Positions 47,599-58,258 of a stretch of 64,000 nt of DNA are shown here, in pieces (the stretch's first letter is position 1; each line of letters begins with the position of its first letter). The position numbers and the translations under genes are program-made. Origin of the DNA: Heterostelium album PN500 (lineage: Eukaryota > Evosea > Eumycetozoa > Acytosteliales > Acytosteliaceae). The notes beneath the pieces were generated by a model, which was given only the letters and a program-made list of their open reading frames with translations, made no database searches and was not told the origin of the DNA. The DNA is taken from the NCBI RefSeq assembly GCF_000004825.1, contig NW_008805091.1, positions 1-64,000 of the forward strand. The letters are read 5' to 3'.

Positions 47599-48956
47599 AA
47601 TGAAGTTGTAACCATAGAAATAATTTATTGCTTACCATCATAAACATAAGTATTGTAATGTAATATAATGTAACGCCACAACAATAAAATAAAACAAATG
47701 AATTTAAACTAAATTAAATTAAATTAAATTAAACTTTTTGTGTAATTAAAATCAAGGATCATACAATCTCATCCTAACACAAAATTGTATTAATCAAAAA
47801 ATTAAAACAAGATCTTTGAATGGTCTGATATTCGAAAAAAGGTTGATGGTTGAAGATCGATAAAATAATAAACTAAAATTTATTTTTAGATATAATTATA
47901 GTACTTTATAAATCATGATTTTCTCAATATTGTTTTTTATTAAGAAATAAAAGTATAAAAGTATCATTTACTTTGTAAACTATACTAAATCTCTAAAAAT
48001 CTATACAATATTTCAAAACAAAACATGTTAAACCATCGATCAAAAATTAAAAGACATCGCTCGTATTTCTTCACAAAAAAATATATTGTGGAAAGATTCA
48101 GTTTGGAAGAAACGTAGGTAGTTGAATAGATCAATCTGGTTCGATTTTTTGTTGTTTGTCGAAAAAAAAAACAAAATTGTTTTGTTGTGCAAAGAGAAAG
48201 ACACAACCTTGTCTTATTGGGCACCCAAAAAACCCAGCATGATTTCATTATTTATCAAACCTCTCGTTGTGACCACAAATCACAACTCGCGACAAAATGA
48301 AAAAAATATATATTTTTAGATTTTAAAATAAAATAAAAAAAAAACTAAAAATTATAGGGTCGTCATAGGCAAAAAAAACCATTTTTTAATCAAATTAATA
48401 GAAAACTATAATATTTTCATAGTTTTTTTTTAAATTTTTTTTTATGTTAAACTTTGATGATCATTTTTTCTATCTAAATAATTGATATATCAGAATCTCT
48501 AGATTTTGGTGAAATTTTTTTTTAAAAAATATTGTCATTGCGATTAATATAGTAATTGAAAAGAGCACTCGTTTCATAAGCTGCAAATTCAAAGATTGCA
48601 GAAACAAAACGAGAATGACATGATACGATAGGGTGTCAGGTGGGCAGACTATCTAAATTATTATAATGATTCAATTTTTTCATTAAAACTGAACTTTTGT
48701 TAATTTAATATTAAAATTTAAGTAAAATATTTTTTTTGTTGATTTTCAATTTACCCTCAAAACTTACATCATCCCATCCCTATTTAAATAAATAAGAAAT
48801 CTAAAATCATTTTTATTTTTTCTTATTATTATTATTAATTAATATTTGTAATACTTTATATTTGTAAAGCTACAATTTTATATCTTTTTTTATTTTCTAA
48901 ATTATTATTAGTTTATATATAAATATATTTTTACCACCAATTGAAAAAAAACAAAG
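47599..48956. other. Intergenic region containing nested hairpins (possible structured RNA)
   Basis: About 1.36 kb without a gene. The notable part is 48568-48638. CTCGTTT (48568-48574) pairs with AAACGAG (48607-48613), enclosing CTGCAA (48581-48586) pairing with TTGCAG (48596-48601). A third hairpin TGACA/TGTCA (48616-48620/48634-48638) follows. The segment is less AT-rich than its surroundings. I cannot assign it to a known RNA class. Open frames at 47985-48319 are unsupported. Confidence 0.35.
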
Positions 48957-49517
48957 ATGAATAGAAAATTATTGGTATCTGTTTTGTTTGTTGGAATGAT
49001 TGTTGTATCAAGTGCTACTCAATATTTCCTATTCCAACAATTCACCGACCGTGATTGTTCGATTGGAAATGATGTCTATGCTTCATACCATGTCGCTGGA
49101 CAATGTTATGACAGTAAGTTGTACACTTGTTTCGATAATGGTACTGCTATTCTCCAAGTATTTTCAGCTCCAGATTGCTCTGGTTTCTCTACCAGCTCCA
49201 GAAGCTTTGACCTTGCAGAATGTAACTATGGTTTCTCCATTAAGTGTACCGAGCAAATTGTAGTTCCAAACAATACCCTTGCCAGCTATGCTTATTCTGA
49301 ACCATTGTGCCAAGGATCAGAGTTGTCAGTCAAGTATCAACGTACCAATACCTGTTTCTCTGGTAGTTCAATTACCTGCAACGGAACAACCCAAACCTAC
49401 AACTATTTCGATAGTATGGATTGCTCTGGTTCACCATCTATCATCAACGAAGTCACCACCCAAGACTTTTGTCCAGAGGCTGCAGGAATCATCCAAACTA
49501 GAGAGATTTGTCAATAA
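48957..49517 (+). CDS. Secreted cysteine-rich protein
   Basis: Single exon, 186 residues. A signal peptide covers residues 1-20 (KLLVSVLFVGMIVVSSATQ). The mature protein has about a dozen cysteines in two similar halves. Each half has an aromatic strand, a DC pair and a CFDNGT or CNGT element: FTDRDCSIGND, YDSKLYTCFDNGT, SAPDCSGFS, then EPLCQGSELS, SSITCNGTTQTYNYFDSMDC. This suggests an internal duplication of an approximately 85-residue disulfide-rich unit. Three N-x-T/S glycosylation sequons are present. The pattern resembles uncharacterised secreted protein families of dictyostelids expressed in development, but no function is known to me. It has a well-defined A-rich leader before the start (AAAAAAACAAAG). 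Confidence 0.75.
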   Translation: MNRKLLVSVLFVGMIVVSSATQYFLFQQFTDRDCSIGNDVYASYHVAGQCYDSKLYTCFDNGTAILQVFSAPDCSGFSTSSRSFDLAECNYGFSIKCTEQIVVPNNTLASYAYSEPLCQGSELSVKYQRTNTCFSGSSITCNGTTQTYNYFDSMDCSGSPSIINEVTTQDFCPEAAGIIQTREICQ

Positions 49518-49612
49518 AGCAATAGTATCAACAACAAACAATTCAATTATTTTAAATAAAAATAGTTATTCACAAATTAAATAATTGTGAATCAATCATT
49601 AAAATAACTTTA

Positions 49613-51112
49613 TTATTTTCTTACAAATGTTAAAAGTGAAGAATCCAAATTGATTTCAAAAAGAGATTGCAGTTTTGGTGTGAATTTATGCTTTTGTGCT
49701 ATTGATTTACGATTGCATATGACCTTGTGAATGGTCGAATTGATTTCGAGCATTTCAAATAGACGTTGGAATATCTCTTTGTTTAGGTTGACATAGAGTG
49801 TCAGAGTTTGGAGGGTCGTATTCTTTGTGAGACCGAGCATGATATTCTCCATTTCAAGAGGAGTGTCACCATAGTTGTTTGTCACTGTTAGATGCTTCAC
49901 CGATCTGTTTAGTGCCAACATGAATCCAAGTTCTTTTATATCCATAAGCTGGCTTGTCTTTGCTATACTTAACGATGTCAACTCGTCATGTGATTCCAAA
50001 GCAGTCATTATCTTTGAGAATACTGTGGAGCATTCGTTTTGTTCGTGAAGCAATGTCAAACTCTTCAACTGGCTTGGTAAGACAAACTTCTCGAGGAATA
50101 TATTATTACAATTGGCAATCAACATGTTTTGTGTTAACAGCTTCAATGTAAGATCGGTAACGGAGGACTGCTTGTGGATTCTCTTATAGACTAGATCTGT
50201 TGTTGGTAGAGCAGAGTACAGATTAGCGATGGTTTTGTTCGATATCAGGAATTGGAGAAACTCTTGACTAGCCAATGGTAAAGCACATGAAAAGTTTCTT
50301 AATATGTCCAAGTTGTTCAAGAAACTCCATGGAATTTCACTTTCTTTGGTAAACTTGGTTTCGATATTCAGGCTGTCTACTCTCGGTAGCTTGGTTGAAT
50401 CGGAGAACAATCGTTGCATCAACACTGGATGCAGATCGATGGAGAGTTTACGAAGCTTGAGGTCACAGAGCGATTGGATAAAAGTGACAAGTCCACCGTG
50501 GTGTTCATAGGGATCGGCAGCACTATGCCAAGTAGCAATGACAGTAAGTTTCGAGATGAAAGGAAGTAGTGGATTCAGCGATTGGAGCGACTGTTCGGAT
50601 ATTTGTTCGGTGGCTTGTATCAACAGTTTATTTAAACAATGTTTTCTTTGTTTCGATTGGATGGCAAAGACTCGCTCAACAAATTTCGGAAACAAAACAG
50701 AGTTGAGAGTACTCGGGCTAAGCACCAGTAGTTTCAACTTTGAAAAGCATTGTGTGTCAAAGACTTCTTGACTCACTGGCAATGTTACACTTTGTTGACC
50801 AGATAGTCGGTAATATCTAGAGGAAGAGGGTAAAAGTCTGACGTTCAGCCTGTAGATTTCAGTCAGTAACGAATGGTGACTAATCAATTCATCTTGAAAA
50901 GTCTGTCGATAATCATTTAAATAGTACTCGTAGACAATACCATTGTTTCTACTTGTGTGACGACCAATGATTTCAAACCACTGTTTGCACACCAATGCCA
51001 AAGCTTCTTTCTCTTTATTCTTTATATTATCAATCCATATATATTGAATGAGTGCTTTATAAATAATTAAAGGTAATTGAATTGTATTATTATTATTTGT
51101 TGGAGTCTCCAT
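49613..51112 (-). CDS. F-box-like protein with leucine-rich repeats (second copy of the architecture)
   Basis: Single exon, 499 residues. LPLIIYKALIQYIWID, then EKEALALVCKQWFEIIGRH near residues 12-55, is an F-box-like start (L-P-x-x-I ... L-x-L-V-C-K-x-W), clearer than in the gene at 39162. The rest consists of LRR-like units with the core N-x-[TS]-[IVL]-x-x-L-x-[LV]: NKTIANLYSALP, NRSVKHLTVTNN, NTTLQTLTLYVN, NSTIHKVICNRK. Likely an SCF substrate adaptor, by architecture only. It ends about 95 bases from the stop of the convergent secreted-protein gene. Confidence 0.75.
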   Translation of the reverse strand: METPTNNNNTIQLPLIIYKALIQYIWIDNIKNKEKEALALVCKQWFEIIGRHTSRNNGIVYEYYLNDYRQTFQDELISHHSLLTEIYRLNVRLLPSSSRYYRLSGQQSVTLPVSQEVFDTQCFSKLKLLVLSPSTLNSVLFPKFVERVFAIQSKQRKHCLNKLLIQATEQISEQSLQSLNPLLPFISKLTVIATWHSAADPYEHHGGLVTFIQSLCDLKLRKLSIDLHPVLMQRLFSDSTKLPRVDSLNIETKFTKESEIPWSFLNNLDILRNFSCALPLASQEFLQFLISNKTIANLYSALPTTDLVYKRIHKQSSVTDLTLKLLTQNMLIANCNNIFLEKFVLPSQLKSLTLLHEQNECSTVFSKIMTALESHDELTSLSIAKTSQLMDIKELGFMLALNRSVKHLTVTNNYGDTPLEMENIMLGLTKNTTLQTLTLYVNLNKEIFQRLFEMLEINSTIHKVICNRKSIAQKHKFTPKLQSLFEINLDSSLLTFVRK

Positions 51113-51569
51113 CGGAAATAATAAAAAAGATTGATTGATTTTTCAGTCATCACATCAGTGATTTGTGTCATTTTAAAAATTTTATTAAATTGATTTAAAA
51201 AAAAAATTTGTGGTGTTGTTTTTGATTGAAGGAATTCTTGATGCAAAAAAAAAGGTAGCTCTTGGGCTGGAGACACTAAATATTAGTATTTTTTTTTTTT
51301 GGCAATTTTGAAACTTTTAGATACCTCGTATCACCTAGGATCGAGTTTACAGATTCGATTGCTGTAACTGAGTTGATGATAACTGTTAGAAGGATGGTGT
51401 TATCTTGGCCAAGTATGTTAGGACCTAAGGAAGGTTGGTTCAAGTCGATTAGGTTTCCCAATGGTTTGGTTAACTATCAATGCTTTTGTACTCTACGCTG
51501 GGGTTAAAAGGCCCTCGGTTATCGATGTCAAGTTTGTCTGGTTACTCTAATATGATTTTACCTTTAGAG
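51113..51569. other. Gene-free stretch with a short unassigned open frame
   Basis: Leader of the F-box-like gene, then 51300-51560, which is markedly less AT-rich than normal spacer. On the minus strand a 60-codon open stretch (51461-51276) uses balanced codons (PSLGPNILGQDNTILLTVII) but has no recognisable domain or proper start. It may be the relic of a coding sequence. Confidence 0.35.
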
Positions 51570-51720
51570 TTTTTTTTTTTTTTTTTTTTTAGGTCCATTG
51601 CATTAAGGAGGTGTTTTTATCACCTCCTCACGAGTTCGTGTCAATGCATTGCCCGTGGGCTCTTAGGACATCAGTTTTTTATATACGTTACGGTAGCGGG
51701 GAAACTTAGTCATTACCGAG
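51570..51720 (-). other. Structured segment with a 21-base A-tract (possible SINE or LINE 3' end, or small RNA)
   Basis: Read on the minus strand, a compact folded segment ends in 21 consecutive A (plus-strand T-run 51570-51590). The fold is a near-perfect three-way junction: outer stem TGCATT/AATGCA (51599-51604 with 51643-51648), inner stem AGGAGGTG/CACCTCCT (51606-51613 with 51621-51628) and stem CACGA/TCGTG (51629-51633 with 51636-51640). It lies about 160-240 bases downstream of the tRNA-Sec gene and reads in the same direction. Dictyostelid non-LTR retrotransposons of the TRE type are known to insert close to tRNA genes and end in poly(A), so a strongly 5'-truncated copy is one reading; a small non-coding RNA is another. 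Confidence 0.4.
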
Positions 51721-51808
51721 CCTCGAACCCATGAAGGCTAATCGATAAATTCAAAAAAGTCTGTATGTATATTTTGAGTCTACATCTTGACTATATTGTT
51801 GTATTTAT

Positions 51809-51895
51809 CGCTAGGAAGGATGAATCGAACACCTATCACGCTAGTGATCCAGGGATTTGAAGTCCCAGCTGCTTCCCAAAGCAGGTCATCCCAGC
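51809..51895 (-). tRNA. Selenocysteine tRNA, anticodon TCA
   Basis: The 87-base minus-strand sequence folds as a eukaryotic tRNA-Sec. The 5' GCTGGGATG pairs with the 3' CATCCTTCCTAGC region in a 9-base acceptor, including the T-T mismatch at position 8 also present in human tRNA-Sec. The D-stem has six pairs (CTGCTT-TGGG-AAGCAG). The anticodon arm has loop CTTCAAA, identical to the human loop, with anticodon TCA reading UGA. The long variable arm is ATCAC-TAGC-GTGAT, with the same TAGC loop as human. The T-arm contains TGTTCGATTC, also usable as a B box. The discriminator is G. It would carry Ser that is converted through phosphoseryl to selenocysteine. A T6 run 50 bases downstream (complement of AAAAAA near 51755) may be the Pol III terminator. 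No intron. Confidence 0.93.
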
Positions 51896-52138
51896 ACTGA
51901 CTAATCGAGTAGTCGTGGTGTTAAATGAAATCGATTTTAAAGACATATTCATTTTTATGGGTTGGGAAATAACAAAAAATTGTAATTTTTTTTCCATTTT
52001 TTTTTATTAAAAAAATTATAAATAAATAATTAAAATTAAATATTAATTTGATGATGGATGGTATACCAAATGGCAGATTCTGCTGCAGTTGTTATTACTT
52101 GTGTGTTGTGCTATTGCTGGTTTGTGCTGTTGCTATTG
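51896..52138. other. Spacer between tRNA-Sec and the TRIM37-like gene
   Basis: AT-rich, with the upstream region of the tRNA gene and the 3' end of the TRIM37-like gene. No clear TATA or PSE element could be assigned by eye. Confidence 0.4.
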
Positions 52139-53175
52139 CTATGAGTTTGGATAGCTAAATATTAAATTGTTGTTGGATGGCGGTATCGGAGGAGAGTGAT
52201 TGGAAATTTGATTGTGAATTGTATTACTATTATTAAAAGGCAATGGTATTGAAAGTGTTGTTATTGTTGTTGTTGTTGTTGTTGGTGGTGATGGTGATTT
52301 ATTACGATTATTATTACTATTTATATTGTTCGTACTATTATTATTATCGTTATTAATAATATTGCTGTTGTTGTTGTTGGTAGTTGTTACATTTAGAATC
52401 GTTGATATTCCATGATCTTGGTCAATATAGATTTCCTCTTCTTCGGTTGGTTGATATTCTACATCTGAATCGAATGGATCGTCATCATAGTCGTCGACGG
52501 TGTAGTTGTGGATTTGATGATGTCGGTGGATGTTGATATGGTCATCATCATCACCTTCCTCAGCACTTAGATATTGGTCTTGGTCTTCGCTGTAGATGAT
52601 CTCTTCTTCATCGTCGTCGTCGTCGTCATCGTCGGTATTCAATTCATATGGATCTATGATATCTATTTCTTCTTGTTCCTCCTCTAGGTTTGAGGAGTCT
52701 ACATCATCGTCGTCATCAACATCTTCATCGTCATCTTCACCGTCATCATCAACATCTTCTAGATCATCACGATCAAGTTCATGAGTAGATGAAAGTGCTA
52801 ATGGTTGAATTCTAGATACTTGATGCTGAGAGGAAGTACTGTTGGTCGTTGTTGGTTGAATGTCGGGAATTGGTTCCATTTCATCGTAACCCATTTCATT
52901 CTCTGTGTTCTCGTGTGACTGGTCAATTCTGAAACTATCATCTATATCGGTAAAGTAATTGCTATTGCCATTGTTGTTGTTGATGTTGTTGTTGGCATTA
53001 CGTGACTTGCCACTGCTAATATGTAAAGAGTTGAACTGAGATTGTAAATCCCATTGTGAACTGGTATTAAGACTATTGCTTTCACTAATGGTATTATTAT
53101 TATCACTATTACTACCATTATTACTATTATTATTACTATTGTTATTACTGCTACTACTATTGTTGTTGTTATTGC

Positions 53176-53206
<31 letters not shown>

Positions 53207-55547
53207 GTGATTAATATGTACATGTGGTATTTGATTATCGTCAATGTCAATGTCATTACTATTACTATTCATAATATTAATATCAATGTCATTGATATGT
53301 TTTGTTTTGTTGCCGCTATATTTATAGGTGTATGATTGTCCGAGATGATAAGGGCGTCGTCTACGATGACGATTCAGATGAAATATGTCTTCACTCTCTG
53401 TGCCAGATATAGAGTCTTGATCGATTAGGTTTGAAGAGGTTAGAGCAAGCGATATCGAATCGTCTTCATCTTCTTCGTCTTCGTCTTCGTCTTCATCGCT
53501 GTCATCTTCCTCGTCTTCATCATTGTCTTGATTGACATCTTCATCATAGTCATCATTGTCTGATTCATCACTATCACTTTCGTCGTCTTCTTCTTCTTCT
53601 TCGTCTTCGTCCTTTTCTCTATTGTATTTCAAATTAAGATAGTGCAATGTTGAATTTGGACTCTTTCTACTACTATTATTACTATTATTATTATTATTCT
53701 TTTGTTGTTGTTGTTGTTGATGATGCTGTTCATTGTCAACAACATCATCGAGTTCATCGTCACCAAAATACTCTTCTTCAGATACCATTCTCGGTGATTT
53801 GTCATAGTCATAGGAGGTAATCAACTTGTTGTTTTTACCGTTGCTGTTGTTACTGCCTATACTGTTGTTGCTACTACTACTACTACTATTGTTATTGCCA
53901 TTGCTATTTATACTAATTATACTATTTCCACTATGTATTAGACTTTCATTCGATACCTTTAATTGATTGTTTGTACTCCTCAGTATACTATTCTGAGTCT
54001 CCAACATCGTAATATAATACTTGAGGTCATTCGTCAAGAAATAGTAATTCTTTGGTTTAAATGAAAACTCTAACAACAAAATATCTGTTTCCAACAAAAT
54101 TAAACCGTCTTCAATCTAATTATAGCAAATCAATCAAACACATATTAATAAGTGTTATTTAATATTATTATTATTATTATTAAAGTAACATACCAATTGA
54201 TCTTTTGTTGAGAAATTTGGAATGAAAAGTGAATTACCAGCATCCAAAGGAAATGATGATTCATATTCTTTGTTTATACTTGATTTCTGATTAATAATTG
54301 TAAATCTAAATTTATTATATTAGTAATTAGATATCAGTTTTTATTTTATTAACAACAAACACTTACCTATAAAAATATTTGGCACTTAAAGGAGTTTCAA
54401 GTAGTTTAAGATTCAAATAGATGTTATCTTCGTCGATACCGCATTTCAATTCCCAGGTGGTTCCAAAGTAGTTGATACGATTGATGAATGGCTGCGAAGA
54501 GTTGAGGAAATCCTTTAGTTTCAACAATCTAGTTTCGTACTGTGGCGACAACTCTGATTGTAGATCGGTATTGACCGGTTTGTAAATCTCGAGAATCGAA
54601 TTCTTGTGTATCTCCTGTAGATTCCTAGTGAGCTGCGGACTTGACTTTATAAATTCACTCGGTGATCGTTTATAATGCTGCACCAATCTATCATATAAAT
54701 AATCTAAATGTGTCAATTCATTATTTAGCTTTTGTTGTGAATCTATTTAGATTTTGTTGTTAATAGATATATCAGTATTGTTATAATTTATTGAATAGAT
54801 TAAACAAACTTACTTAAAATTACAGAGAAACGTTGATCTACTTCTTCATCCAATCTCGTTTTAATATCATCTAGAACCTTTAACATTTCATCTTCAACCT
54901 CCTTCTTGTTTTGATCCAATTGGTTGGAGTCTGACTCTAAAAACGCTGACAATTCTATTAACTCTTCTTGTCTTTTCCTATTTTATTTGTGTGTTTAACA
55001 ATTAAGATTAGCATTGTTATTATTATAGTTTACTATTAAATTACATACTTTAATGCTTCTTCTTCTACTTTGATAATCTCAAGACACTTGTTGTAGATGA
55101 TAGAGATCTTCTCGATGTTATGATCCTTATGCTGGAAGAGAGCGCAATCCGAGCAAATCGATTCTAAACATCTATTGCAATAGTAGATCATATCGTAATG
55201 ATGAATATTACAAAGATCCGGTTGAACGTATTCCTGTGATTTACTTAGTTCCTTTAAATATATGTAAGTAAAATTGATTTGTTTGCTATTTGTTTTTTTG
55301 TTGTTTTATTATGATAACATACATTTAGAATATTTGAAACAATAAGATTTGAACTTAGATTGTCGTGATCCAATCTGTTTCTGCATGCCGGACATGTTGG
55401 GTTGGTTGTAATCCATTTGTCGATGCACTCGAGACAGAAGAGAGCAGAGCAAGTCGGACAGAATCTAGGATTCTTTGGACTATTGAGACATATTGTACAT
55501 TTTATGATATCATGAATTGTTTCCAATGTATATCCTTTCGAAGTCAT
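52139..55547 (-). CDS. TRIM37-like E3 ubiquitin ligase (RING, B-box, coiled coil, MATH), six exons
   Basis: Exons on the minus strand: 55547-55323, 55251-55049, 54977-54814, 54742-54367, 54305-54194 and 54115-52139; all junctions are GT-AG and in phase, giving 943 residues (human TRIM37: 964). RING at about 18-57: CTICLNSPKNPRFC, CSALFCLECIDKW, CPACR. B-box at about 88-121: CNIHHYDMIYYCNRC, CSDCALFQHKDH. A coiled coil follows to about 200. MATH/TRAF domain at about 205-310: FGTTWELKCGIDEDNIYL, then EYESSFPLDAG. Just after it, EDGLILLE and NDLKYYITMLETQNSILRS match the human segment after its MATH domain. Residues 340-943 are low in complexity: poly-Asn and long Asp/Glu blocks, where human TRIM37 also has an acidic region. 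In animals TRIM37 controls centriolar satellites and peroxisomes; here the role is inferred. Ligase residues look intact. Confidence 0.92.
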
Positions 55548-56303
55548 AAAAGTATACTTTTATAAAATTGAAAAATAAACTGACCAAAACTGTTTACAAC
55601 TACTACTACTACTTCAACTTCTAATGAACTAACTAAACTATACTATACTATATTATTATTATTATCTAACAATAGCTACTATAACTAAATATTGACCTAT
55701 TTTAAAATATTCTAGAATATATATAAAAAATAAAAGCGTATAAAGAATAAAAAGATCAATATAAATATAATAATAATAATAATAATAAAAAACTACTATT
55801 TAAACATATATTAAAAATATAAAATAAAGGGGAGATATATATGTAAAAAAAAAAAAAAAAAACTAAAGATGAGATTGAAACAATTGTCAATTACTTGATA
55901 CTATTATTACTACTACGAATATCTATATTATTATTATTATTATTATTTATTAATATTCTATAGAAATATAATATACTATATTATGATATGATTGTGATTT
56001 GTCAAAAACTTTTTAAAAGGGTTGAATTGTTTTTGTTTTTGTTTTGTTTTGTTCTAATTTTTTAAAGTCTGACCAAACTACACTAGACTACTTGAAAAAC
56101 AAAATTTGACTTTCTTTTGACAAACAATTCTTTACTATACTAAATTATACTGTTCTAAATAAAAATAATAATAACAATTGAAAATGTAGTTATATTTTAG
56201 TTTAATGGTTGGTGGTTTTGAAGAAGAGCAAAAACAAGACAAAAAAATAAAAAAATAAAATAAAAAAAATTCAAAATTGAAAAAAAATGAAGAATGGTGT
56301 TTT

Positions 56304-56335
<32 letters not shown>

Positions 56336-56422
56336 GAATTTTGACAAAGTTGGTTTAACAATTTAGAGTTTACCGAATTGCTAATCGCCAACTTGATCTT
56401 TCGTTTTTTCATTTAAAAAAAA
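55548..56422. promoter_or_regulatory. Divergent promoter interval between TRIM37-like (-) and rRNA methyltransferase (+) genes
   Basis: 875 bases between two start codons. Contains CTA/TAC-rich short repeats at 55590-55680, (AAT)n tracts near 55770 and 55930, A17 near 55845 and T27 near 56308-56335. No coding potential; the open frames at 56135-56412 are homopolymer-driven. Promoters for both genes are expected. Confidence 0.5.
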
Positions 56423-57089
56423 ATGTTGACCATTAGATCTTTATCATCAACATTTAAAACATGTTTTAATTATAGTAGTAGTGTTTTGTTGACAAACAAC
56501 AATAGATATCTAAGTACTTCAACATCTTCATCTTCATCTGAGGGTAGAACTTCAAGAGTTCAATTCAAGAAGAATCTCGATAAAAAGGTCTATGGAAACG
56601 AAAAGAATAGTGATCGTAGTAGTAGCAGCAGTTCAAGTAAAAAAACATCAATTAAATTCGAGAGAAATCAATCATTAGATGATGATTTCAATGGTTTCGA
56701 AGATGGAAAACAATCATCGTCCAGAAGATTAGATAAAGATTATAAGAGTAATAGTAGTAATAATAATAAAAATAAACCAAGAGATAATTATAATAGGGAT
56801 AGAAATAGAGATAGTTATAGAGATAGAGATAATGGAGATAGTCGCAGTAGAGATACTAGAAAATATAGAGGTGATCGTGATGATAGAAAATATAACAAAT
56901 GGAATAATAATAATTATAATAATAATAATAATGATGTTTATAAATATAGTTTAACAGGTGAAGGTCTTTTCGGTGTAAATCCAATTTGGGTTGCATTGTA
57001 TGCCGACAATAGATCTTTTAATAGACTTTATATTTTAGAATCACTGTATCATAAATTACAAGATTATATTAAGGATCAAGAGAATGATC

Positions 57090-57123
<34 letters not shown>

Positions 57124-58162
57124 TGACAACAATAATAGTAATACTTATCAACCAACAGATTTAAATAGACTCAATGATATCATTGATGATCTTGACGAAT
57201 CGGATAAAACAAACAACGATAACGACGACGATGAAATGAAGAGAGTAATCACCATGAGTAAAACAACCAAAAAGAATAAATTCAATATCAATAGAGATAA
57301 AAAGAATATGTATGTTATGTTATGTTATGTTAACAATCAAGTTGATTAAATCAAACTAACCAAACGATCAAATAATTTATCATTAAACAGTGGTGCACTC
57401 GTTGATATTTTAAAGAAATGCGAACAATTAGAGGTAGAGATTGTACCGGTCGATAAGCAGAGATTGGATGTTTTCTCAAAGTTTAGAGTTCATCAAGGTT
57501 TGGTATTGGATTGCTCTCCACTAACGATTACAACATTGACAGGATTGTCTGTGCCCGATATGACTGAATTCGAGGCAGACAATCGATATCCTCTGATTAT
57601 TGCGCTGGACGAGTTGTGGGACCCACAGAATACCGGTGCCATCGTTAGAACCTGTCATTACTTTGGTTTGGATGGTGTCATCGTCACCGACAAGGGATCG
57701 ATCCCTGTCTCACCGTTCGCTTCAAAGTCATCGAGTGGTGCCATCGAAGAATTCCCAATATTCAAGTGTCTCTCACTCGCTTCGTTCCTCCAGGCCAGCA
57801 AAGCCAGAGGTTGGCATATCATCGGAACATCGGTCAGCGATCCCGAGTCGAAAGATATCACCAACGTCAAAATTGACAAACCAACAGTACTTGTCATAGG
57901 AAATGAAGGATACGGACTCAAAGATAAAGTAGTAAGGTATGTTTAAATTCATGAATATTTTCTTTAGCTAGTTTTCCAATATTAACTAACTAATTGAAAC
58001 AATTATTATTATTATTATTATTATTTGTCTAGTCACTGTAATGAAATGATCATGATTAAAGGCTTACAAAGATCATCGAATGAAAAGATAGATTCATTGA
58101 ACGCAAGTGTTACCACTGGAATCTTAATACATCATTTACAATCAACCAATAAGATTAAATAA
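56423..58162 (+). CDS. Mitochondrial SpoU/TrmH-type rRNA 2'-O-ribose methyltransferase (MRM1-like), three exons
   Basis: Exons 56423-57309, 57391-57936 and 58033-58162 give 520 residues. The N-terminus (MLTIRSLSSTFKTCFNYSSS) is basic, hydroxylated and lacks acids: a mitochondrial targeting signal. A long Ser/Asn/Arg/Asp-rich insertion fills residues 35-175. The substrate-binding domain begins VYKYSLTGEGLFGVNPIWVA (YGxxPVxxAL-like) and is interrupted by poly-Asn. The knotted SPOUT domain has motif 1 LDELWDPQNTGAIVRTCHYF, then SSSGAIEEFPIF, motif 2 VLVIGNEGYGL, and motif 3 SLNASVTTGILIHH (family SLNVSVAxGIL). Mrm1 methylates a conserved G in the large mitochondrial rRNA, and all three motifs are kept. 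Motif 3 lies in the last exon. The phase-2 join at 57309/57391 restores NIGALVDILKKCEQ. Secure family call; rRNA target inferred. Confidence 0.92.
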
Positions 58163-58258
58163 AATTATTAGATCAAAATAAAAAAAAGGATGAATTAATT
58201 AAAGGGATGGAAATGGAAAAGGATGGTATTTTATAAGATTGTTTTGTTTTTGATTTTT

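Noticed and set aside
51276-51461. Minus-strand open stretch, also TTACAGCAA resembling the class I RNA motif of Dictyostelium
   Set aside because: The class I RNA 11-mer is CCTTACAGCAA and needs a flanking GTTG/CAAC stem of about 60 bases in all, which is not present. The open frame has no domain. Kept only as an unassigned stretch.
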